64,000 nucleotides of DNA from Pseudomonas marincola (GTDB lineage: Bacteria > Pseudomonadota > Gammaproteobacteria > Pseudomonadales > Pseudomonadaceae), in the NCBI RefSeq assembly GCF_900116605.1, contig NZ_FPBC01000008.1:124001-188000 (forward strand). Reading direction: 5' to 3'. The first letter of the stretch is position 1. Each line of letters opens with the position of its first letter. The notes beneath the pieces are model-generated. The model was not told where the DNA came from. It made no database searches and saw only the letters and a program-made list of their open reading frames with translations. The position numbers and the translations under genes were made by a program. This document shows positions 17,693 to 25,964 of the stretch, in pieces.

Positions 17693-17719
17693 TAAAGAGT
17701 CTGGCCTGCCGGCCGACAA
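17693..17719 (+). promoter_or_regulatory. FliA (sigma-28) flagellar-class promoter
   Basis: TAAAGAGT (17693–17700), an 11-bp spacer and GCCGACAA (17712–17719) match the sigma-28 consensus TAAAGTTT-N11-GCCGATAA in 13 of 16 positions, with exact spacing. It lies 94 bp upstream of the chemoreceptor start, the expected kind of target for the motility sigma factor. Confidence 0.8.
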
Positions 17720-17812
17720 CTGGGCTCGACCTCTTCGCTACACTTGCAGCGCAACACGGAAGTTAGACCCGCGCCGAAGACTTTGCCTAATTTCCTACCC
17801 GAGGCGCATACC

Positions 17813-19444
17813 ATGCCCCTGATGCATTCTTTGCGAGCACAAATCCTGTCGTTGCTTGGCGCCAGCCTGATCCTGATTCTGCTGATCGCGCTGTTCTGCT
17901 TCTCGTTCATGTCCAACAGCATGCAAGCCTACCGCGACCTGATTGACGGCCCGCTCCTCTCATCGCGACTGGTGAACGAGGCCAATGTTGAGTTCAAGAT
18001 TCAAGTGCAGGAATGGAAGAACGTATTGCTACGCGGCAAGAACCCAACGGATCGCGACAAGTACTGGCAGCAGTTTCAGGCTCAGGAAAGCAAGGTTCAG
18101 CAAACCCTAAAGCAGCTGGCTCAAGGGGCTAGTGAGCAAGGTGATCCGTCATTGCGCGCGCAAACCGACAAACTCATCAGCGAACACCTGAACATGGGCC
18201 AAGCCTATCGTCAGGGTTTTAAGGCGTTCAGTGAGGCCGGCGCCGACCCGGCAGCGGGTGATGCAGCCGTAAAAGGCATCGACCGCGCCGCCAGCGAGCA
18301 GATGGATCAACTGGTTGCACAGCTCAGCACAGCCAGCCAGAAACGCTCGCAGTTGATCAGCGATGAAGCCCATCAGACCCTGACGCTGGGCGTCGCCTTC
18401 ATGCTGATTGCCAGCGTTGTTATCGGCATGGCCTGCCTGTGGTTACTCAACCGCAGCCTGATCAACCCGATCGGCCAACTGGTCGAGTACATCGCCCAGC
18501 TCAGCCGGGGCAATTTCGCCAAGCGCGTCGACGCCAGTCGCAAAGACGAACTGGGCAAGCTCGCGGTGGCCGCCAATACCCTGCGTGACTTCCTCGCCGA
18601 GACGTTCAGCCAACTGAAATCCAGCACCGGCAATCTCGACAGCGCCAGCAGTGAACTCGGTTCTATCGCCGCGCAGATGTCGCAAGGCACGCGTGACCAG
18701 TTCTCGCGCACTGATCAAGTCGCCACCGCCATGCACGAAATGTCGGCAACTTCGCAGGAAGTCGCCCGCCATGCAGGCGAGGCTGCAAATGCCGCCGACG
18801 ATGCAGATCGCTCAGCGCAGCAAGGCGGTGAAGTGATGCAGGCAACCATTGAAACCATCACCTTGATGAGCCGCGAAATCTCCACCACGGCCGAGGTGAC
18901 CCGTCAGCTCGAAGACGACTGTGGACGCATCAGCAAGGTGCTTGAAGTCATCCGTGGAATTGCCGAACAAACCAATCTGCTGGCCCTGAACGCAGCAATT
19001 GAAGCCGCGCGCGCAGGCGAAGCCGGACGCGGCTTTGCTGTGGTCGCCGATGAAGTGCGCACGCTGGCGCAACGCACGGCCGAGTCTACTGCCGAGATCA
19101 ATCAGATTATTGATACCGTACAAACCGGCGCAAGCAATGCCGTGCGCGCCATTGAAAATGGCCGTAGCCGCAGCGACCGTGGTCTGGAGCAAGTGATCGA
19201 GGCCGGCAGCGCGCTGCAGAACATCACCGCCGCGATTGAAGCCATCCGCGATATGAACCGCCAGATTGCCACGGCGGCAGAAGAGCAAACGGCCGTCGCG
19301 GAAGACATATCGCGCAACCTGACCGAAATCACCACCATCGCCAGCGCCAATGAGAAAACCGTGCAGCGCACTGAAAGTGCCAGCCACAACCTGCACCAGT
19401 TGTCTGCCGGATTGGGCGAAGTCACCCAACGCCTCAGCGCCTGA
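17813..19444 (+). CDS. Methyl-accepting chemotaxis protein
   Basis: This 543-residue chemoreceptor has a first membrane segment (residues about 11–34), a helical periplasmic ligand domain of about 155 residues, a second membrane segment ([22 protein letters not shown]), a HAMP domain and a complete cytoplasmic signalling hairpin. The tip [22 protein letters not shown] is canonical. The ligand cannot be read from the sequence. The ATG at 17813 with GAGG upstream is preferred over the frame start at 17744. A FliA-type promoter upstream places it in the flagellar regulon. No C-terminal CheR-binding pentapeptide is visible. Confidence 0.93.
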   Translation: MPLMHSLRAQILSLLGASLILILLIALFCFSFMSNSMQAYRDLIDGPLLSSRLVNEANVEFKIQVQEWKNVLLRGKNPTDRDKYWQQFQAQESKVQQTLKQLAQGASEQGDPSLRAQTDKLISEHLNMGQAYRQGFKAFSEAGADPAAGDAAVKGIDRAASEQMDQLVAQLSTASQKRSQLISDEAHQTLTLGVAFMLIASVVIGMACLWLLNRSLINPIGQLVEYIAQLSRGNFAKRVDASRKDELGKLAVAANTLRDFLAETFSQLKSSTGNLDSASSELGSIAAQMSQGTRDQFSRTDQVATAMHEMSATSQEVARHAGEAANAADDADRSAQQGGEVMQATIETITLMSREISTTAEVTRQLEDDCGRISKVLEVIRGIAEQTNLLALNAAIEAARAGEAGRGFAVVADEVRTLAQRTAESTAEINQIIDTVQTGASNAVRAIENGRSRSDRGLEQVIEAGSALQNITAAIEAIRDMNRQIATAAEEQTAVAEDISRNLTEITTIASANEKTVQRTESASHNLHQLSAGLGEVTQRLSA

Positions 19445-19453
19445 CCGATAAGC

Positions 19454-19480
19454 AAGGGGCGCCTGCAACTGCGCGCCCTT
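19454..19480 (+). terminator. Hairpin after the chemoreceptor gene
   Basis: AAGGGGCGC and GCGCGCCCTT form an imperfect stem 10 bp after the stop codon, with a short T-containing tail. It is a moderate terminator candidate. Confidence 0.55.
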
Positions 19481-19678
19481 TGTGCACAACTGCGCCGAAA
19501 ACGCTACAACAGCGGTTTAGAAATGCGTAAAGAGTCAGCCTCTTACACATTAACTGGGCGTGTGACGCAACACGAAACCAATTCCTTCAGCCAGGCTTTG
19601 ACTTGCCTGACGACCGGCACTACTGTTCGTCTTTGGTAATTTTTTCAGGCTGTGCCTGACCTGCCAGGGACGAGAAAC

Positions 19679-20812
19679 ATGCTGCTTCGCCGTATGCTCA
19701 TGATGTTGGGCGCCGTTTTAATCGTTGTACTTGCATTGGGTGGTTACAAGGGCTACTCGATTTATCAGCAGGTTCAGCAATTCTCCAAACCCAAACCTGC
19801 CATCAGCATCACGGCTGCCACAGCCGAAAAGCGCCCTTGGCAGCAGCGCTTGGCCGCCATTGGTACGCTCAAGGCGTTTCAAGGCGTCGACCTCACGGTT
19901 GAAGTGAGCGGGATCGTGCGCGATGTTCTGTTCACCTCGGGCCAGCACGTCAACAAGGACCAGCCATTGGTGCAACTCAACAACGAAGTTGAGCAGGCCA
20001 ATCTGGCCACCGCCCAGGCCAACCTCAATCTGGCCCGTGTCGAGTACAACCGCGGCAAGACCCTGGTCGGCCGGCAGAACATCTCGAAAAGCGAATTTGA
20101 TCGCCTCGCGGCTCAACTGCAAACCTCGCAGGCCAGCGTTGATCAGATCAAAGCCCTGCTCGACAAAAAACGTATTCTGGCGCCATTCAACGGCACCATT
20201 GGCGTCCGCCAGATTGATGTGGGTAACTTCCTCGCATCCGGCACCCTGATTGCCACGCTGCAAGACACCTCTCAGCTGTACCTGGACTTCTATTTGCCTG
20301 AGCAATCGGTGCCCAAGCTGCATCTCGGTGAAACCGTACAGTTCAAGGTGGCCGCTTACCCGGATGAGCACTTCACCGGTGAGATTGCCGCGATCAACCC
20401 CAAAGTCGAAGACACAACCCGCAACGTACTGGTGCGCGCGCAGTTGAAAAACCCCGGCAATAAACTCTTCCCCGGCATGTTTGCCAGCCTCGATGTATTG
20501 CTGCCCGAGTCACCGGATCAGGTTCTGCTGCCCGAGACAGCGGTGGTTTATACGTTGTACGGCAACTCGGTCTACGTGATCAGCGAGCAGAAAGATGACG
20601 ATGGCCAAGTTGTTAACGATGACAACGGCCAGGCCAAACTCGTGGTCGAACGCCGCATCGTCGAGACGGGCGAGCGCCGCGACGGCCAAGTGGTTGTCCT
20701 AGACGGGCTTGAACCGGGCGAGCGCGTTGCCGCCACCGGCCAGCTCAAGCTGGATAACGGCGCCCATGTGAGCATTGTCACCGAGCCTGCCAGCAAAGCC
20801 ACCAAACAATAA
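19679..20812 (+). CDS. mexV: RND efflux periplasmic adaptor (MexV-like)
   Basis: The 377-residue membrane-fusion protein has an N-terminal membrane anchor (MLMMLGAVLIVVLALGGYKG), a lipoyl/hairpin region and a beta-barrel domain (VDLTVEVSGIVRDVLFTSGQ; LAPFNGTIGVRQIDVGNFL). It links an inner-membrane RND pump to an outer-membrane channel. It is named by its position before a MexW-like pump, and P. aeruginosa has mexVW in the same neighbourhood. No outer-membrane factor gene follows; MexVW is reported to use OprM encoded elsewhere. The ATG at 19679 follows AGGGA. Confidence 0.82.
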   Translation: MLLRRMLMMLGAVLIVVLALGGYKGYSIYQQVQQFSKPKPAISITAATAEKRPWQQRLAAIGTLKAFQGVDLTVEVSGIVRDVLFTSGQHVNKDQPLVQLNNEVEQANLATAQANLNLARVEYNRGKTLVGRQNISKSEFDRLAAQLQTSQASVDQIKALLDKKRILAPFNGTIGVRQIDVGNFLASGTLIATLQDTSQLYLDFYLPEQSVPKLHLGETVQFKVAAYPDEHFTGEIAAINPKVEDTTRNVLVRAQLKNPGNKLFPGMFASLDVLLPESPDQVLLPETAVVYTLYGNSVYVISEQKDDDGQVVNDDNGQAKLVVERRIVETGERRDGQVVVLDGLEPGERVAATGQLKLDNGAHVSIVTEPASKATKQ

Positions 20813-20820
20813 AAGCAGCC

Positions 20821-20846
20821 AAGCACCCAGGGATTTCCGGGTGCTT
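20821..20846 (+). terminator. Intercistronic stem-loop between mexV and mexW
   Basis: AAGCACCC (20821–20828) pairs perfectly with GGGTGCTT (20839–20846). Only three Ts follow, so it may attenuate rather than stop transcription, or affect mRNA stability between adaptor and pump. Confidence 0.5.
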
Positions 20847-20893
20847 TACGCATTACGTTTCAGCACGCCGATGCTGATCGAAGGGAAATAGCC

Positions 20894-23800
20894 ATGGCTT
20901 TTACCGACCCATTCATACGCCGCCCGGTGCTGGCGACTGTTGTCAGCCTGCTGATCATTCTGCTGGGTTTTCAGGCGTTCAGTAAGCTCACTATCCGTGA
21001 ATATCCACAACTCGAAAACGCCCTGATTACCGTGACTACGGCTTATCCCGGGGCCAACGCCGAAACGATTCAGGGCTATATCACTCAGCCGCTCCAGCAA
21101 AGTCTGGCCAGCGCTGAGGGCATCGATTACATGACGTCGGTGAGCCGGCAGAACTTCTCGATCATCTCAATTTATGCCCGCATCGGCGAAGACAGCGACC
21201 GCCTGTTTACCGAGCTGTTGGCCAAGGCCAACGAGGTCAAGAACCAACTGCCACCGGCTGCCGAAGATCCGGTGCTGTCGAAAGAAGCCGCCGACTCTTC
21301 GGCGCTGATGTACGTGAGCTTTTACAGTGACGAGCTGAGCAACCCGCAGATTACCGATTACCTGTCGCGGGTGATCCAACCCAAACTCGCCACCCTGCCC
21401 GGCATGGCCGAAGCCGAGATTCTTGGAAATCAGGTTTTTGCCATGCGTTTGTGGCTGGACCCGCGCAAAATGGCGGCATTCGGCGTTAGCGCCAAAGACA
21501 TCAACGATGCCGTGCGCAAGTACAACTATTTGTCTGCGGCGGGCGAGGTCAAGGGCGAGCTGGTGGTCACCAGTATCAATGCCGAAACCGACCTGAAATC
21601 GGAAGCTGCGTTTGGAGCGATTCCAGTCAAGACCGAGGGCGACTCGCGGGTGTTGCTGCGTGATGTCGCGCGGGTTGAGATGGGCGCAGAGAACTATGAC
21701 TCGATCAGCTCGTTTGACGGTATTCCATCGGTTTATATCGGCATCAAAGGCACGCCCAGCGCCAACCCGCTGGATGTGATCAAGGAAGTTCGCAAGGTCA
21801 TGCCGGAGCTTGCCAAAGAGCTGCCGTCGAACCTCAAAGTGTCGATTGCCTACGACGCCACGCAGTTCATTCAGGCCTCGATTGATGAGGTGGTGAAAAC
21901 CCTCGGCGAAGCCGTGATCATTGTGGTGATCGTGGTCTTCCTGTTCCTGGGCGCGCTGCGCTCGGTATTGATTCCCGTAGTGACCATTCCCCTGTCGATG
22001 ATCGGCGTGTTGTTCTTCATGCAACTGATGGGCTACTCGATCAACCTGCTGACATTGCTGGCCATGGTGCTGGCGATTGGCTTGGTGGTGGACGATGCGA
22101 TTGTGGTGGTGGAAAACATTCACCGCCATCTCGAAGAGGGCAAAAGCCCGCACGATGCGGCGATAGAAGGCGCCAGAGAAATTGCCGTGCCGGTCATTTC
22201 AATGACCATCACGCTGGCGGCGGTGTACGCGCCAATCGGTTTTCTTGAGGGCCTTACCGGGGCACTGTTCAAGGAGTTCGCCCTGACGCTGGCGGGCGCA
22301 GTGGTGATCTCGGGTATCGTCGCGCTCACCTTGTCGCCGATGATGTGCTCCAAGCTGCTGCGCCATGAAGAGAACCCGTCCGGCCTTGCCAACAAACTCG
22401 ACAGTATTTTTGGCGCACTGAAAAGCCGCTATCAACGTGCGCTGCACAGCACACTTGAAACCCGTGCAGTGGTTTTGGTCTTCGCTATTTTGGTGCTCTG
22501 CCTGATTCCGGTGCTGCTCAAGTTCACTAAATCAGAACTGGCGCCCGAGGAAGATCAAAGCATCATCTTCATGTTTTCCAACGCCCCGCAGCCGACCAAC
22601 CTCAATTATCTGAACCAGTACACCGATCAGTTCCTGCCGATTTTCAAGGACATCCCGGAGTACAACTCATGGTTCCAGATTAACGGTTTCAATGGCGTGC
22701 AATCCGGTATCGGCGGCTTTCAGCTCAAGCCCTGGGATCAGCGCTCGCGCAGCCAGATGGAGCTTCTACCGGAGCTGCAAGCCAAGCTTGATCAAGTGCC
22801 TGGCCTGCAAGTATTCGGCTTCAACCTGCCCTCCTTGCCCGGCACGGGGTCTGGCTTGCCGTTCCAGTTCGTGATCAATACGCCGAACGACTATGAGTCG
22901 CTCCTCGCGCTGACCAACACCATCAAGGATCGCGCAGAAAAGTCAGGCAAGTTTGCCTTCCTCGATGTGGATCTGGCGTTCGACAAGCCGGAAGTGGTGG
23001 TCGAGATTGACCGCGAAAAAGCCGCGCAAATGGGCGTCTCCATGGAGGACATCGGCGTTACTCTGTCCAGCCTGTTGGGTGAAGGTGAAATCAACCGTTT
23101 CACCATCGAAGGCCGCAGCTACAAGGTGATCGCGCAGGTGGAGCGCGAATTCCGTGACAGTGAAGTGTGGCTGAACAATTACTACGTGAAGAACGCCAAA
23201 GGCCAGATGCTGCCCTTGTCGACACTAGTGACCGTGAGTGATCGGGCGCGGCCGACCCAGCTTAACCAGTTCCAGCAGCTCAACTCGGCGATTATTCAGG
23301 GCTTCCCGATGGTGAGCATGGGCGAGGCCATCGACACGGTACGCCAGATCGCCGAGGAAGAAGCTCCGCCCGGCTATACATTCGACTACGCCGGCTCTTC
23401 GCGCCAGTTCATACAGGAAGGCAACGCGCTATACGCAACATTCGCCTTGGCACTGGCGCTGATCTTTCTGGTATTGGCCGCGCAGTTTGAGAGCTTCCGC
23501 GATCCGCTGGTGATCATGGTGACCGTACCGCTGTCGATCTGCGGCGCGCTGATTCCGCTGTTCCTGGGCTTTTCAAGTATGAATATTTATACCCAGGTCG
23601 GCCTCGTGACCCTGATTGGTCTGATTACCAAGCACGGTATTCTGATTGTCGAGTTCGCCAACCAACTGCGCCGCGAGCAAGGCTTGAATCGTCGTCAGGC
23701 TATCGAGGAAGCCGCAGCGATACGCTTACGACCCGTATTGATGACCACTGCCGCGATGGTATTCGGCATGGTGCCGCTGCTTTTAGCCACCGGCGCTGGT

Positions 23801-23938
23801 GCGGTTAGTCGTTTTGATATCGGCTTGGTCATCGCCACCGGCATGTCGGTGGGCACCCTGTTCACGCTGTTCGTGCTGCCGTGTGTGTACAGCTATCTGG
23901 CAACGCCAGATGCACACAGCAATGAAGTGAGCGCCTGA
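20894..23938 (+). CDS. mexW: RND multidrug efflux pump, inner-membrane subunit (MexW-like)
   Basis: At 1014 residues it has the size of the HAE1 RND pumps: twelve membrane segments and two large periplasmic loops. The proton-relay acidic pair is seen in AIGLVVDDAIVVVENI and the matching lysine in GLITKHGILIVEFANQLR. It begins MAFTDPFIRRPVLATVV, typical of the MexW/VexF type. It exports drugs or toxic compounds with the adaptor upstream. Substrate range cannot be read. A GAAGGGA ribosome-binding site precedes the ATG. Confidence 0.88.
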   Translation: MAFTDPFIRRPVLATVVSLLIILLGFQAFSKLTIREYPQLENALITVTTAYPGANAETIQGYITQPLQQSLASAEGIDYMTSVSRQNFSIISIYARIGEDSDRLFTELLAKANEVKNQLPPAAEDPVLSKEAADSSALMYVSFYSDELSNPQITDYLSRVIQPKLATLPGMAEAEILGNQVFAMRLWLDPRKMAAFGVSAKDINDAVRKYNYLSAAGEVKGELVVTSINAETDLKSEAAFGAIPVKTEGDSRVLLRDVARVEMGAENYDSISSFDGIPSVYIGIKGTPSANPLDVIKEVRKVMPELAKELPSNLKVSIAYDATQFIQASIDEVVKTLGEAVIIVVIVVFLFLGALRSVLIPVVTIPLSMIGVLFFMQLMGYSINLLTLLAMVLAIGLVVDDAIVVVENIHRHLEEGKSPHDAAIEGAREIAVPVISMTITLAAVYAPIGFLEGLTGALFKEFALTLAGAVVISGIVALTLSPMMCSKLLRHEENPSGLANKLDSIFGALKSRYQRALHSTLETRAVVLVFAILVLCLIPVLLKFTKSELAPEEDQSIIFMFSNAPQPTNLNYLNQYTDQFLPIFKDIPEYNSWFQINGFNGVQSGIGGFQLKPWDQRSRSQMELLPELQAKLDQVPGLQVFGFNLPSLPGTGSGLPFQFVINTPNDYESLLALTNTIKDRAEKSGKFAFLDVDLAFDKPEVVVEIDREKAAQMGVSMEDIGVTLSSLLGEGEINRFTIEGRSYKVIAQVEREFRDSEVWLNNYYVKNAKGQMLPLSTLVTVSDRARPTQLNQFQQLNSAIIQGFPMVSMGEAIDTVRQIAEEEAPPGYTFDYAGSSRQFIQEGNALYATFALALALIFLVLAAQFESFRDPLVIMVTVPLSICGALIPLFLGFSSMNIYTQVGLVTLIGLITKHGILIVEFANQLRREQGLNRRQAIEEAAAIRLRPVLMTTAAMVFGMVPLLLATGAGAVSRFDIGLVIATGMSVGTLFTLFVLPCVYSYLATPDAHSNEVSA

Positions 23939-23948
23939 GCTGACTGGG

Positions 23949-23977
23949 CTGCGGGGTAATTCACTCTTACCCCGCAG
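23949..23977. terminator. Stem-loop between mexW and methyltransferase
   Basis: CTGCGGGGTA (23949–23958) pairs with TACCCCGCAG (23968–23977) perfectly between two convergent genes. It lacks a T tract in either direction but is long enough to act as a shared terminator. Confidence 0.6.
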
Positions 23978-24000
23978 CGCAGCGTTTGGCGCGGATCAGC

Positions 24001-24681
24001 TTACTTCTTGCGCAACACATAAACCCGCCACATGGCGTACCCGGGCAAGAAGTCCAACTTATCCTGAACGGTAAAACCTGCTGCCCTGAACTCAGCCTCG
24101 GCAGTGATTGCCGGCAACACAAAACGGTTTTGCTGAGCCTTCCAACTCGGGTCCTGGTCACGTTTGCGTCCCAGGCGCTTACGCCGCCATGACTTAAAGT
24201 TGCCATCGACCCAAAGTGACACGATCACACTGTCACGCGACACCCGGTGCAGTTCGTGAAGCATGGCCATGCGGTGCTCGGCGCTGCCGATGTGATGCAG
24301 CAGGCGCATGCAAAACACACTGTCTACCGCCTTGTCAGCCAGGTCGATCGCGAACACTGACGTCTGCATTGTTGTAACACGTGCAACAACATCGGCAGGT
24401 TGCGCCTTGCGCGCCGTTGCAAGCATGTCTGACGAGTTGTCGGCGGCGATTATCCTGCGCCCCGGTTGCTCCGCCAGCATGGGCCAGAAGCGCCCGGCAC
24501 CACAGGGCAAGTCCAGCACCGACTGTGGGTTGCCGGCACGCTCCAGCGCCTTGCGGCCGATGGCAATGTCGCGCTGGTGCGACAAGCGCCGCCACAGGCC
24601 CTGCTTGTGTTTGGTTAAATATTGCTGACTGTGCTGCTCATCGTACTTGTCGGAAAACGGCAGCTTGATAGAACGACTCAT
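24001..24681 (-). CDS. SAM-dependent class I methyltransferase (WarA-like)
   Basis: The 226-residue protein has an intact SAM-binding motif I (VLDLPCGAGRFWP, residues 55–67), an acidic motif II (IIAADNS) and CMRLLHHIG downstream. Its C-terminal half contains SLWVDGNFKSWRRKRLGRKR and ends DFLPGYAMWRVYVLRKK. The gene at 47175–47864 in this window shares these C-terminal blocks, so the two are paralogues. In pseudomonads related genes (warA/orf222) lie beside colRS and inaA and affect lipopolysaccharide; this role is inferred. A TTTTCAC element upstream may be a ColR site. The ATG follows GGGAGTG. Confidence 0.85.
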   Translation of the reverse strand: MSRSIKLPFSDKYDEQHSQQYLTKHKQGLWRRLSHQRDIAIGRKALERAGNPQSVLDLPCGAGRFWPMLAEQPGRRIIAADNSSDMLATARKAQPADVVARVTTMQTSVFAIDLADKAVDSVFCMRLLHHIGSAEHRMAMLHELHRVSRDSVIVSLWVDGNFKSWRRKRLGRKRDQDPSWKAQQNRFVLPAITAEAEFRAAGFTVQDKLDFLPGYAMWRVYVLRKK

Positions 24682-24752
24682 TGAGGCACTCCCAGAAAAT
24701 AATCACCTGATTATTCCGGTGCCGCTGTGAAAATCTCATCAAATGGAAATCA

Positions 24753-24767
24753 ACTGAGTGTCAGAAC
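24753..24767 (-). promoter_or_regulatory. Weak ColR-box candidate upstream of methyltransferase
   Basis: On the minus strand TGATGAGATTTTCAC, roughly 60–90 bp upstream of the methyltransferase ATG, ends in the invariant TTTTCAC half of the ColR consensus but departs at three of the other specified positions. The coordinates are approximate (within a few bases). It is listed because the paralogue has a better site. Confidence 0.3.
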
Positions 24768-24946
24768 CAGGACCACTGGTCGGCTCAGACTCTTGAGGCG
24801 CAGACAGGACGTTTGCGCCTAAACCGTCAGGAGAAAGCAGCGCTGAACTGAATCGTCAGCTCCAGGCAATCAGAGCATGGCGCGCATGGGGCAAACCAAG
24901 ATGCGCGCCACACCCAACGTATTTAACAGTGGCGCTGCGGGGCTGC

Positions 24947-25171
24947 TTAGCTGTCGCCGCGCATGGCCTGAGACATGCCAAACATGAACAACAACAGGTC
25001 TTTGTCCGGCACCGCAGAGGCGGCTTGACGCACGTGCGGAGGCGCAGGGCAATAGCCCAGGGTGTTTTGGGTCAGGACTTCTGCTTGCGGCTCTTGCCAG
25101 GCCGCAAAGGCGGCGGAGGCGACAGCTAGCGCGCCAACCAAAAACACACCTCTAGCAATTTCTAACTTCAT
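24947..25171 (-). CDS. Small secreted protein of unknown function
   Basis: This 74-residue product has a clear signal peptide (MKLEIARGVFLVGALAVASA, cleavage probably after AFA at residue 23). The mature peptide of about 50 residues has one cysteine and a hydrophobic stretch DKDLLLFMFGMS. No family is recognised. AGAGG lies nine bases before the ATG. It is upstream of the methyltransferase on the same strand, with a 265-bp gap in which I see no gene. The signal peptide and spacing support a real gene. Confidence 0.7.
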   Translation of the reverse strand: MKLEIARGVFLVGALAVASAAFAAWQEPQAEVLTQNTLGYCPAPPHVRQAASAVPDKDLLLFMFGMSQAMRGDS

Positions 25172-25446
25172 ATCCGTAACCTCTTGATAGCGCTGCCAAA
25201 CGCTGTGAATTCACCGTAGATCAAAACTTTGCCACTCATCCAACTAAGCGACGAGTGGTATGACAGTCAACGGCGAGAGCAGCACCTCGTACGAGGCTGG
25301 CCTAGCAAATGGATAGCTGTGAACCCATTTCAGCCAGCTAAGTTCAAACTATTTCAGGAATACTCCTACAGACAAAGTAAAAATTGCGTTAAATGGTTCT
25401 ACCTTCTGACCAACGCGCTGGTGTGCCCGCCGCTTTTTCGCAGGCA
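25172..25446. other. Intergenic stretch without a recognised gene
   Basis: About 275 bp between the small secreted protein and the groESL terminator. A 73-codon frame on the plus strand has no ribosome-binding site and unlikely composition. The promoter of the small secreted gene should be here, but no convincing site stands out. Confidence 0.5.
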
Positions 25447-25448
25447 AT

Positions 25449-25478
25449 AAAAAACCCCGCGACCAGCGCGGGGTTTTT
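25449..25478 (-). terminator. groESL operon terminator, beyond the intron
   Basis: CCCCGCG (25455–25461) and CGCGGGG (25467–25473) form a strong hairpin with A and T runs on both sides. On the minus strand it lies about 22 bp after the 3' splice junction. In spliced RNA it would follow the groEL stop codon closely, as expected for a groESL terminator. Confidence 0.88.
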
Positions 25479-25541
25479 GTGACGCTAGGTGAGGCTGGCT
25501 GTCGGGTAAGAGGCGGCCATTACTGGCTGCCCCTCCCCTAA

Positions 25542-25575
25542 GAACTGTACGTGCGAGTTTCCCCGCATACAGCTC
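25542..25575 (-). ncRNA. Group II intron domain V (catalytic core)
   Basis: A 34-nt hairpin on the minus strand starts GAGCTGTATGCGG, has the GGAAA turn and ends GCACGTACAGTTC. This is the conserved domain V shape. It is followed by a TTA linker, the domain VI helix (about 25511–25538) and the ACCCGAC 3' end. It carries the catalytic residues for self-splicing. Confidence 0.93.
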
Positions 25576-25624
25576 AAGCCTTTGTAAACCCTCCCACATG
25601 GGAGAGCCAGCAGTGAGCTCGCTA

Positions 25625-25849
25625 CTAACCCTCGGGTGGATATGGATCGTTGCCGTAGGAGTCCCGGGCGCGGATCTTACCATCCTGACCATGGATCAGA
25701 ACTTCACTCTTTTGGTTCTGAGCAATGCTGCGTGCTGCCTCAGAAGCTTCCTGCTGGGTTCTGTGATGCGAGGTATCTTTCGAATTCCCCTCACCACGTA
25801 CTGCCCAACCATCATCCCTCTTTACAACGTGCTGGTTCTTGCCTGACAT
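25625..25849 (-). CDS. DUF2188-domain protein carried inside the intron
   Basis: This 74-residue protein begins MSGKNQHVVKRDDGWAVRGE and ends with IHGQDGKIRARDSYGND followed by PYPPEG, which is the full DUF2188 layout (GWAV, QxEA, IHGxDGxIRxxDSYGNDP). The function of DUF2188 is unknown. The gene sits between the maturase stop and domain V, so it is a passenger in intron domain IV, on the same strand as the maturase and groEL. A frame extending to 25891 exists, but MSGKNQ is the family's usual start. Its third-codon bases look less GC-rich than the host genes, which fits acquisition by transfer. It is complete, not a remnant. Confidence 0.85.
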   Translation of the reverse strand: MSGKNQHVVKRDDGWAVRGEGNSKDTSHHRTQQEASEAARSIAQNQKSEVLIHGQDGKIRARDSYGNDPYPPEG

Positions 25850-25964
25850 GGGACACCACAACATGTTGAGAATGTCCTTGGACCCTAGCAAGCAAAAGAC
25901 CGAAACACAACATGCACCAAAACAAACTCACCGAAGCACATCATATAGTGGTATCGATGTATGA

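Noticed and set aside
25229..25450. 73-codon plus-strand frame before the groESL terminator
   Set aside because: No ribosome-binding site, no recognisable features, and it runs into the terminator.
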